A DNA stretch of 17,559 bases from NCBI RefSeq assembly GCF_035938995.1, contig NZ_DASZGI010000276.1, positions 1 to 17,559 on the forward strand. The letters are read 5' to 3'. A program made the position numbers and the translations under genes. Positions 6,224-12,798 of the stretch are shown piece by piece. How positions within the stretch are numbered: position 1 is the first letter of the stretch; the number at the start of each line of letters is the position of its first letter. Source of the DNA: DASZGI01 sp035938995. GTDB lineage: Bacteria > Actinomycetota > Actinomycetes > Streptomycetales > Catenulisporaceae. The notes under the pieces were generated by a model. It was not told where the DNA came from. It worked only from the letters and a program-made list of their open reading frames with translations, and made no database searches.

Positions 6224-9073
6224 TTACGACGAGGACGGATCGAGGGTGAGCGTCGCGGTCGTCGCTGCCTTCACCGCCGAGCTGCCGTATGCCCAGGGCA
6301 ACGTTTCCCCGGCGGCCCAGAGCGGTGCTTGGTCGAGATAGTTCGGATCATCGACGTGGCCGGATTCACCCGTTTGGTTGACCCAGCGGGAACGGTCGAA
6401 GTCGGCCATGTCGACGACCATCCGCATCGACGGCGCGACCGTGACGTCGAAGGTGCCGGTGGACAGGTCCCAACTCGTCGCGTCGACCACTGAAGAGCCT
6501 CCGGCCAACTGCTCCGAAGACCCGTTGAGCAGCCACTTCACGATGGCAGGGCCGCTCGTGCCCAGGGTCTGCTCAGTGGGTGTCAGCGTGTGCAGCCTTC
6601 CCCAGGTCCACGTCGAGACGTCCTTGCCGAGCTTCGCGGTGAGATCGAGCCTGGCCTTCTTCAGCGCGGCGGTCAGGATAGTGTCGCGGGTCTCCCGCTT
6701 CGGCGTCTTCGGGTTGTCCCACCAGACGCTGTCCGGCTGATCGAGGATCGACTGGACGACCGCGAACCAGCGGTCACCGCCGTCGAAGCCCAGCGTGGAC
6801 AGATCGACGCCGGCAGGCAGCTTCGTGCCGAAGGCCATCTTCAGGATCTCGGCCCAGACCGCGTTGAAGTACGCCGCCGCTCCCGAAGTTGCCGGCTGCG
6901 TGTAGTCCCAGCCCTTGAGCAGGTTTTGGGCCGGTCGGGTGAACGAGTCGGTCGGGAGCTTCAGGAGGTAGGGGACGAGGAGCGCCGCTTCCGGGTTGTA
7001 GCTGTCGTTCTGGATGGACTCCATGTCCGCGACGCTCATCTTGTGGCCGTTCGCGGTCAACCGCGTGATATCGTCGATGATGCGCTGCGAGCGGTACCCG
7101 TAATCCCAGTCGGTAGTCAGCGTGTACGGATACGTAGGGCCGACCACCGCGTTGTTAGCCGTCACGATGTACCCCTGGGCCGGGTCGTATTCGTTAGGCA
7201 GCGCGGAGAACGGGATGTAGCCGGTCCAGTCATACTTGTCGGTCCAGCCCGGCACCGGCCACCGCCCGTCGCCGTTCTTCCGGATCGGAATGCGGCCCGG
7301 AGCCTGGTAGCCGATGTTGCCCTCAGTGTCGGCGTAAATCATGTTCTGCGCCGGAACGGAGAAATCCGCGGCGGCGGCCCGGAAATCGGTCCAGTCGGTG
7401 GCACGGTCGAGCTCGAACAGCGAGTCCATCGTCGAGTTCGGCTGCAGTGCGGTCCATTGGAGAGCGACGCCGTACTGGATGCCGGGCGCCGCGCCCTCGG
7501 TCGGATCGCCGCTGCGCGCAGCCGGGGCCTGCTTCCCGACGAGCTTGTAATCATTTGATACGTCGGAGATCAGCGGGCCGTGGCGAGTGGAGCGGACGGT
7601 GATCGTGACGGGCGAGCCGCCGGCCACGTCGATCGTCTCGTTGTGCTGACTGACCGGGTATTCCTGGCCGTCGTAGAGGTAGTCGGACCCGTCGATCTTT
7701 TCCAGGTAGAGATCGGTGACGTCTGACGCCTCGTTGGTAAAGCCCCACGAGATGTGCGCGTTGTGTCCGATTATCACGCCGGGCATCCCCGGGAAGGAGT
7801 AGCCGGCGACGTCGAACGGGCACTGCGGACTGTCGGCGACGCAGTGCAGCCCGATCTGATACCAGATCGATGGCAGCGACGGCGAGAGGTGCGGATCGTT
7901 GGCGAGCAGCGGCTTTCCGGTCGTGGTGAGCGAGCCGGAGACGACCCACGAGTTCGAGCCCACGCCGCTGCCCGACGGATCGGCCGGACCGAGCACGGAG
8001 GGGATCTGACCGAGCAGCTGGGAGAGATTGGAAAGCTGTTGCTGCGCAGCCTTGGGGAGGGTGGCAGACGCGGTCGCATTCTGCTCGTACGTTGATCCGA
8101 CGAGTGCGCCCTGCGTGACGATCGTCGAGTGCTGTGTGTACGGGTACGACGGGTAAAGCTGCTCGATCTGGTCGACCGAGAGCGTCTCGGTAAGCAGCGA
8201 GCGGGCCACCTCCTGGTCGACGTTGTCGCGCAGGTCCCAGGCCATCGCCTCGAGCCAGGCCACGGAGTCGACCGGCGTCCACGGCGCCGGGTGGTAGTCG
8301 CTGACGGTTCCGACTAAGGGCGCACCGATAAGCGTGTACTCGATGGAAAGCGATGAGCCGCCGTTGTGCGCGGCGAGGTAGTCATTCACACCCTGCGAAT
8401 AGGCCTGCAGATATTTCTGCGATTCCGGCTTGAGCTGGGAGTACGACTGTGCGGCGACGTTGCGCCAGCCGAGAGTGCGCACAAACTCGTCTGTCTTAAG
8501 CGCTGCGCTGCCCAGAAGCGACGCGAGGGTGCCTGAGGTGATATGCCGGTCCACGTCCATCTGCCAGAACCGGTCCTGTGCTTGGACGTAGCCCTCGGCG
8601 AGGAAGAGGTCGGCCGAAGTCTGCGCGTAAATCTGCGGGATGCCGTTGCGGTCGCGCTGAACGGTGACCGGCGCGGACAATCCAGCGATTTTGAGGCTGC
8701 CCGAGGTCTGCGGATACGAGGCGTGCAACGCGTCGGTGAATGCCCAAGCACCGGCGCCGGTCGCGGCGAGGACCACGAGCACGAAGGTGACGACGGCGGC
8801 GAGCAGGATGCGCAGACGGCGGAGGGGGCGCTTCGCCTTCGTGGCGTCGGCGTTCTCGGAAGCACCGGAGGGGGCCGGACTCTCCGGCTCGGCGTGCGTG
8901 GCCTGCTCATCTACTTCGTCAGCGTGACTGTCTGCGCCCAACGCGCCACCATCGTCCGGCTCCTGCGCGACGGTGTCAGAATCCTGATCACCGGTTCCGG
9001 GCGCCGCGGCGGACGGGACGATCGGCGCGCCGGACTCAGCCGGTTGCGCCGCCGAGGGTTGGGTCGCTGACAT
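6224..9073 (-). CDS. Penicillin acylase family protein (membrane-anchored Ntn hydrolase)
   Basis: The 949-residue protein begins with an 80-residue acidic, Ala/Pro-rich, probably disordered segment, then KRPLRRLR and one transmembrane helix (about 88-111), so the enzyme should face outside. The alpha-chain region carries QRDRNGIPQIYA and AEGYVQAQDRFWQMDVDRH (about 139-176). The autocleavage site is GVGSNSWVVSG, predicting Ser373 as the new N-terminal nucleophile of the beta chain; LANDPHL follows, and TANNAVVG supplies the probable oxyanion-hole Asn. Family members cleave amide bonds of beta-lactams, acyl-homoserine lactones or acylated peptides; the natural substrate cannot be read from sequence. 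The start at 9073 has an AAGGA ribosome binding site 7 nt away, with a hairpin against it. A penicillin acylase occurs beside 5-FCL in Streptomyces as I recall, so the context looks ancestral. Confidence 0.93.
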   Translation of the reverse strand: MSATQPSAAQPAESGAPIVPSAAAPGTGDQDSDTVAQEPDDGGALGADSHADEVDEQATHAEPESPAPSGASENADATKAKRPLRRLRILLAAVVTFVLVVLAATGAGAWAFTDALHASYPQTSGSLKIAGLSAPVTVQRDRNGIPQIYAQTSADLFLAEGYVQAQDRFWQMDVDRHITSGTLASLLGSAALKTDEFVRTLGWRNVAAQSYSQLKPESQKYLQAYSQGVNDYLAAHNGGSSLSIEYTLIGAPLVGTVSDYHPAPWTPVDSVAWLEAMAWDLRDNVDQEVARSLLTETLSVDQIEQLYPSYPYTQHSTIVTQGALVGSTYEQNATASATLPKAAQQQLSNLSQLLGQIPSVLGPADPSGSGVGSNSWVVSGSLTTTGKPLLANDPHLSPSLPSIWYQIGLHCVADSPQCPFDVAGYSFPGMPGVIIGHNAHISWGFTNEASDVTDLYLEKIDGSDYLYDGQEYPVSQHNETIDVAGGSPVTITVRSTRHGPLISDVSNDYKLVGKQAPAARSGDPTEGAAPGIQYGVALQWTALQPNSTMDSLFELDRATDWTDFRAAAADFSVPAQNMIYADTEGNIGYQAPGRIPIRKNGDGRWPVPGWTDKYDWTGYIPFSALPNEYDPAQGYIVTANNAVVGPTYPYTLTTDWDYGYRSQRIIDDITRLTANGHKMSVADMESIQNDSYNPEAALLVPYLLKLPTDSFTRPAQNLLKGWDYTQPATSGAAAYFNAVWAEILKMAFGTKLPAGVDLSTLGFDGGDRWFAVVQSILDQPDSVWWDNPKTPKRETRDTILTAALKKARLDLTAKLGKDVSTWTWGRLHTLTPTEQTLGTSGPAIVKWLLNGSSEQLAGGSSVVDATSWDLSTGTFDVTVAPSMRMVVDMADFDRSRWVNQTGESGHVDDPNYLDQAPLWAAGETLPWAYGSSAVKAATTATLTLDPSSS

Positions 9074-9084
9074 GGGCCATTCCT

Positions 9085-9104
9085 TGCGGGCGGTGCGGCC
9101 CGCA
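9085..9104 (-). promoter_or_regulatory. Hairpin abutting the acylase ribosome binding site
   Basis: TGCGGGC and GCCCGCA form a perfect 7-bp stem around a 6-nt loop. On the minus strand the 3' arm ends immediately before and partly shares the AAGGA ribosome binding site of the acylase gene (about 9080-9084). In the mRNA this structure would sit at the edge of the 30S landing site, so it could tune translation or be a protein binding site in DNA. Confidence 0.45.
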
Positions 9105-9337
9105 GGCCGCGGCTCGTGCTCCGGGGCCACACCCTACGTCCTTCGCGCTCTGGCCGTAACGACCGGCCCCGCGAACGTACGTCGGTCCGGCCCCGGTCGC
9201 GCGGCCGGATCCGGGTCCGCGACGGTGCGACTCTTCGAAACTCGCCGGGCTCGATCACGGATGCGAGTGGAGCGACGGCGAATGGAGGCTCCTGCGTTCG
9301 ATCTTCCGCCACAACGGTGAAGTCTGAAGCGCGAAGA

Positions 9338-9367
9338 TTGATCCAGACCCCGACGAAATGCGATGAT
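9338..9367 (+). promoter_or_regulatory. Candidate promoter TTGATC-N18-GATGAT for the phosphatase gene
   Basis: TTGATC (9338-9343) and GATGAT (9362-9367) are separated by 18 bp; each matches four of six bases of the housekeeping consensus. It lies in the most AT-rich part of the intergenic region, about 100 bp before the phosphatase start. Weak by itself. Confidence 0.3.
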
Positions 9368-9470
9368 CACACCATCCTGCCCGCACGTATCGCCATCCGA
9401 TCGGCGGCGCACTGCAGGGCCCCGCGAGTGGCACACTGGGTGGGCCGGGCGCGGACGGAAAGGTGGGTCG

Positions 9471-11366
9471 ATGGCGGGTCAGCTGGTAGGCCGACACGAC
9501 ACGCCTGCCCTCGTCGGCGCGGAAGCCTCGCGCGAGCCCGGCACCGGCAACGTGCGCTCGTCCCTGCTCTCCCGCGCCGGGATGCTGCTGGGCACCTCGC
9601 TCGACACCGGCCGCACCCTCGCCGCCATCGCCGAACTCCTCGTGCCGTCCTTCGCCGATCAGTGCATCGTCGACCTCCTCGACGACAGCGGGGCACTGCG
9701 CCGCGCGGTGACGGTGCGCGTGGATCACAAGCGCAACCGCCGCACGAGCAGCCCGTCCGTCGCAGACCGCCGCGTCGCCTACCCTGACGATCACCCCTGC
9801 GCGATCGCACTGAGGACCGGCCGACCGGCCCTCGCCCGTGCTGAGCGCCCCGTTGCGCCGCCTGCGCCGGTGCCGCGCCCCGCCAACGGCAACCATCCGA
9901 TGCTTATGGACGCGGCCGCCGTGATAGCCGTGCCGCTGCTCGGTCCGCGAGGAATCAAAGGCGTCCTCGCCGTCGCCGCGGACGGGCCCGACGGCGACTT
10001 CGACGAAGGGGACGTCGAGCTCGTCGAAGAGGTCGCCGCGCGAGCCGGGTTCGCGCTCGAAAACGCGGCGCTCTACGAGAGCATGCGCTCCCTCGCGCTA
10101 GCACTTCAGCATTCGCTGCTGCCGGCGCACCTGCCGTCGATCGACGGCGTCGCAGTGCAGGTGGGATACAACCCCGGCGACGAGTCAGACGTCGGCGGCG
10201 ACCTGTACGACGTGATGGAGCTTTCGTCCGGCCGGATCGGTATCGCGATCGGTGATGTCCAAGGGCGCGGGGCACATGCCGCCGCCGTCATGGGACAGCT
10301 AAGGGCGGCCCTGCGCGCTTATGCCGTGCTGGACCTCGAACCGGCGCAGGTGCTCACCCATCTGGACGACCTGGTGCAGGGCCTCAACGAGGCCCTCTTG
10401 GTCACGTGCGTCTACGCGATCTACGACCCGTTCACCCGCGAGTGCGTGCTCGCGAATGCGGGCCATCCGCCGCCCCTGCTCACCGGGGCGCACGGTTGCC
10501 ACCCGATGGAGGTGCCCCCGGACGTCCCGCTCGGCGTCGGCGGGATCGCGTTCACCGATCACGCCTTCAAGGTCGCGCCAGGGGACACGGTCGTCCTGTA
10601 CACGGACGGTGTGGTCGAGCGCCGCGACCAGTCGGTCGACCAGGGCGTGCGGGCGTTGTGCGACGCGCTGGAAGCGATCGGCCCGAGCCCGACACCGGCG
10701 GCGCTGTGCCGGGCGACCCTGCGCGCCTCGTCGGGGCCGCTGGACGACGACCGCGCCGTGCTCGCCATGCGTACCGACCTCGACCCGCTGCCGCTGTGGC
10801 GGATCGACTTGCCCGCGGACCCGGCATCTCCCTCCGTGGCGCGCGCCCACGCCCGCGCGCTGCTGCGTGAATGGTCCGCGGAGAGCTTGGCGGAGACGGT
10901 CGAGCTATTGGTGTCGGAACTGGTCACGAACGCCGTGCGGCACGCGTCAGGTCCCGGACCGACGCCTCGCGGACCGGTGTTCGACGCGGACAGCGAGTTC
11001 GAACTCGACCGCGCCCAGGACGGGACGCTCGCCGCGGAGGACGGCGAACTCGACCTCGCCGCGCTCGAGCGAGTGCTGCTGGGCGACACCGCTCCGGACG
11101 GGCTGCTGGACAACGCGGTGCTGGACGGGGCGGTCGCGGCGCTGCGCAACGACCGCCGGATCGAGGTCGTGATGCGCCGGGGCCGTGCGTCGCTCTGGGT
11201 CGAGGTGCACGATCAGGACGTGCGGACGCCGCGGGTGCGTACGGCGTCGGCGAACGACGAGGGCGGCCGCGGGCTGTTCCTGGTGGACCAGCTCTCGCGG
11301 CGATGGGGCGTGCGCGCCACGCCGACTGGCAAGGCCGTCTGGTTCCAGCTGCCGTTACGCGGCTAG
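9471..11366 (+). CDS. GAF-SpoIIE phosphatase with C-terminal anti-sigma-type ATPase domain
   Basis: The 631-residue soluble protein has a GAF sensor (about 35-200), a PPM/SpoIIE serine phosphatase (about 215-435) and an RsbW/SpoIIAB-like HATPase domain (about 445-630). Phosphatase metal ligands are visible in ESDVGGDLYDV (238-248), IGDVQGRG (260-267), VVLYTDGVVERR (374-385) and DDDRAVLAM (425-433). The ATPase has the N box ELVTNAVRHAS (483-493), G1-like EVHDQDVRTP (578-587) and G2-like DEGGRGLFLVDQL (596-608). Such proteins control sigma factors by partner switching, dephosphorylating and phosphorylating anti-sigma antagonists; no sigma factor or antagonist gene is adjacent, so the target is unknown. 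About 70 acidic, Leu-rich residues (494-563) are inserted between N box and G1. Start ATG 9471 follows GGAAAGG at 7 nt. Confidence 0.92.
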   Translation: MAGQLVGRHDTPALVGAEASREPGTGNVRSSLLSRAGMLLGTSLDTGRTLAAIAELLVPSFADQCIVDLLDDSGALRRAVTVRVDHKRNRRTSSPSVADRRVAYPDDHPCAIALRTGRPALARAERPVAPPAPVPRPANGNHPMLMDAAAVIAVPLLGPRGIKGVLAVAADGPDGDFDEGDVELVEEVAARAGFALENAALYESMRSLALALQHSLLPAHLPSIDGVAVQVGYNPGDESDVGGDLYDVMELSSGRIGIAIGDVQGRGAHAAAVMGQLRAALRAYAVLDLEPAQVLTHLDDLVQGLNEALLVTCVYAIYDPFTRECVLANAGHPPPLLTGAHGCHPMEVPPDVPLGVGGIAFTDHAFKVAPGDTVVLYTDGVVERRDQSVDQGVRALCDALEAIGPSPTPAALCRATLRASSGPLDDDRAVLAMRTDLDPLPLWRIDLPADPASPSVARAHARALLREWSAESLAETVELLVSELVTNAVRHASGPGPTPRGPVFDADSEFELDRAQDGTLAAEDGELDLAALERVLLGDTAPDGLLDNAVLDGAVAALRNDRRIEVVMRRGRASLWVEVHDQDVRTPRVRTASANDEGGRGLFLVDQLSRRWGVRATPTGKAVWFQLPLRG

Positions 11367-11491
11367 CCGACGCTGCCAGGAGTATTTGGCGCGGCCGCTG
11401 CGGTTCTGACTGATCTTGCGGTGCCAGTGCGATAACGCTGTTTCGTGCGGTGAGTGCTAGAGATACCGTGCGAGCTGGAGAGGGCGAGCGA

Positions 11492-11833
11492 TCAGGCCGC
11501 CGCGGAGGACGCCGAGTTGCTGGAGCCGCTGCCGCCGCTACTGCTCGACTTGGTCGAGGATTCGGACGAGCCGGAGGAAGACGGCGACGAGGGGGTCGAG
11601 GACGGCGAGTTCGAGCCGTTCGACGACCCGGAGCCGTTGCTCGACGATGAGGAGGACGACCGGCTGTCGGTCCGGTAGAAGCCGGAACCCTTGAAAACGA
11701 TGCCGACCGCGGAATACACCTTGCGCAGCCTGCCCTCGCAGTTCGGGCACACGGTCAAGGCGTCATCGGTGAACTTCTGCACGACTTCGAGACCTTCACC
11801 GCACTCGGTGCACTGGTACTGGTACGTCGGCAC
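11492..11833 (-). CDS. ruc: FmdB-family zinc-ribbon protein, Ruc-like redox-regulated chaperone
   Basis: The 113-residue protein starts at GTG (11833-11831) with AGGAG six nt upstream, giving PTYQYQCTECG, the family opening. Four cysteines (8, 11, 29, 32) in two CxxC pairs form a zinc ribbon, followed by GRLRKVYSAVGIVFKGSGFY (35-54). The last 55 residues are Ser/Gly-rich and surely disordered (33 serines by hand count). This layout matches M. tuberculosis Rv0991c (Ruc), described as a zinc-dependent, redox-switched chaperone with an unstructured tail and repressed by HrcA; in that genome it precedes the 5-FCL gene. A near-perfect CIRCE operator lies 14 bp upstream of the start here, which supports the same regulation. 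The alternative ATG seven codons upstream has no ribosome binding site and would overlap the operator. Chaperone function is inferred from the homologue. Confidence 0.9.
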   Translation of the reverse strand: MPTYQYQCTECGEGLEVVQKFTDDALTVCPNCEGRLRKVYSAVGIVFKGSGFYRTDSRSSSSSSSNGSGSSNGSNSPSSTPSSPSSSGSSESSTKSSSSGGSGSSNSASSAAA

Positions 11834-11847
11834 GGTCAGCTCCTGGG

Positions 11848-11874
11848 CTAGCACTCAACCACTACGAGTGCCAA
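11848..11874. promoter_or_regulatory. CIRCE element (HrcA operator)
   Basis: CTAGCACTC and GAGTGCCAA are separated by exactly 9 bp. Against the consensus TTAGCACTC-N9-GAGTGCTAA each arm matches eight of nine bases. It lies 15-41 bp upstream of the GTG start of the zinc-ribbon gene, a normal place for HrcA repression of that gene, and about 160 bp upstream of the divergent plus-strand gene at 12031. HrcA releases this operator under heat or unfolded-protein stress. hrcA itself is not in the window. Confidence 0.85.
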
Positions 11875-11924
11875 TTTTGCGCCATGGCGGCCACACCTGT
11901 CCAATGGGCCACTCTTTGGCGCCC

Positions 11925-11933
11925 TGTGGATAA
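11925..11933 (-). promoter_or_regulatory. Perfect DnaA-box-like 9-mer TTATCCACA
   Basis: The plus strand reads TGTGGATAA, the complement of TTATCCACA, in the divergent region between the zinc-ribbon gene and the gene at 12031, 98 bp before that gene's start. It is a single box, without a cluster, so not an origin. It could be a DnaA-responsive promoter element or chance. Confidence 0.3.
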
Positions 11934-12030
11934 CTCGAAAAAGTGGGACATAACAGCGTTTGATCCCTCACCCTGGAAGCAAGCCACCGGGAACGCCCCC
12001 GGACCCGGCCCACCAGGAGAGGACAGCCGC

Positions 12031-12564
12031 ATGAACACGACGAGCGACAGTTTCGCGCCCGCCGCCACTGACCGTGGAATCGCCACGCGCGTCAACGGCT
12101 GCGCCGACTTCAGCGGCGCAGCGCCCGGCAAGAATCGCGTTGCGGATCAATCAAGCGTGAACGATCACCGAGGCAACGAACCCAGGGCCGGTGATCACCG
12201 CACCGACCACCATGACGGCGACATCCGGCCATTGATCACGCGACATCGACTCCGGCGGCGGCGAAGACGGACCGCCGCGACGCTGCTGGCAGGCGCGTCG
12301 ATCGCGCTCGGCGCTGCGGCCATGCGGTCGCCGGGTGCTTCAGCTCACGCCCCTGCGGCTACACCGGTTACCGATGCCTCGCCGCACCCAGCGGCAAGCG
12401 AGCAGCCGCCACCCGCGTCCATCGCCTCAAGTGCCGCGCCCGCAATCGTGCCGACTGCCGAGCCTTCGATCGGCTCGAGCAGCGAGCCCAAGACGGAGAC
12501 CTCGACTCTCGAGGCCCCCTCAGCTGGAGATCAGGCGGACGACGACGTGCAGATATCCGGCTGA
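12031..12564 (+). CDS. Hypothetical single-pass membrane protein with Pro/Ser/Thr-rich outer segment
   Basis: I do not recognise this 177-residue protein. The ATG at 12031 has a strong AGGAGAGGA ribosome binding site 7 nt away, which supports a real gene. Residues 1-67 are hydrophilic and His/Asp/Arg-rich; RHRLRRRRRRTAATLLAGAS leads into one hydrophobic helix (about 82-97) and then a Pro/Ala/Ser/Thr/Glu-rich tail ending DDDVQISG. A basic run before a single helix predicts cytoplasmic N-terminus and external tail. In Streptomyces, as I recall, a SAF-domain (CpaB-like) anchored protein often sits beside the fmdB gene, and its arginine-rich anchor looks similar; here the SAF domain is absent, so this may be a diverged or truncated relative. 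It converges on the small gene at 12575 with only 10 bp between stops. Confidence 0.65.
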   Translation: MNTTSDSFAPAATDRGIATRVNGCADFSGAAPGKNRVADQSSVNDHRGNEPRAGDHRTDHHDGDIRPLITRHRLRRRRRRTAATLLAGASIALGAAAMRSPGASAHAPAATPVTDASPHPAASEQPPPASIASSAAPAIVPTAEPSIGSSSEPKTETSTLEAPSAGDQADDDVQISG

Positions 12565-12574
12565 TCGAGTGAAG

Positions 12575-12772
12575 TCAGTCGCCGTGGTGCGGCGGGCGGT
12601 CGCGCAGGAACCGCTCGAGATCGTCGGGATCCCCGTCCGACCCGGACCAGGTGCGCTCGCCCCAGCCGTAGTCGGTGTCGTCGCGTGTTTGCTCGAACCC
12701 AGAAGGAGAGGTGAGGACCGGCAGATCGTCGCGGCCCCACGAGTCGTCCAAGTCGTCTTCCCAGTCGCTCAT
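12575..12772 (-). CDS. Conserved short acidic actinobacterial protein (DDTDxGWGE type)
   Basis: This 65-residue protein contains QTRDDTDYGWGER (28-40) and ends ERFLRDRPPHHGD. Short proteins with a 'DDTDxGWGE ... DRxLRDRPPHW' pattern are widespread in actinomycetes and have no assigned function that I know. The first half is acidic and Trp/Asp-rich. The chosen ATG (12772-12770) is preceded by TGGACGG; an ATG four codons upstream (12784) is possible. It lies 26 nt after the ABC exporter gene on the same strand, so it is probably the last gene of that operon. The frame stays open far upstream inside the exporter gene, but that part is not a plausible protein. Confidence 0.75.
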   Translation of the reverse strand: MSDWEDDLDDSWGRDDLPVLTSPSGFEQTRDDTDYGWGERTWSGSDGDPDDLERFLRDRPPHHGD

Positions 12773-12798
12773 AGCGCCGTCCATCCTATCTGCGGGGA

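Larger units (their letters stand above)
9074..9470. other. 397-bp divergent intergenic region between acylase and phosphatase genes
   Basis: This region should hold both promoters. I see the acylase leader hairpin (9085-9104) at one end, a GC-rich stretch without landmarks to about 9300, and an AT-richer patch around 9310-9380 containing a candidate plus-strand promoter. No coding region in it is supported: open frames here lack ribosome binding sites and family resemblance. Confidence 0.6.

Noticed and set aside
6590..7558. Plus-strand open frame of 322 codons opposite the acylase gene
   Set aside because: Shadow of the penicillin acylase coding strand; no ribosome binding site and no recognisable domain.
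11359..11398. CGGCTAGCCG palindrome at the phosphatase stop and a nearby GCGGCCGC
   Set aside because: Short GC palindromes without a U tract or stable longer stem; expected by chance in such DNA, so not called a terminator.
11452..11464. GAGTGCTAG, resembling one CIRCE arm, downstream of the zinc-ribbon gene
   Set aside because: No partner arm TTAGCACTC lies 9 bp upstream, so it is only a half site.
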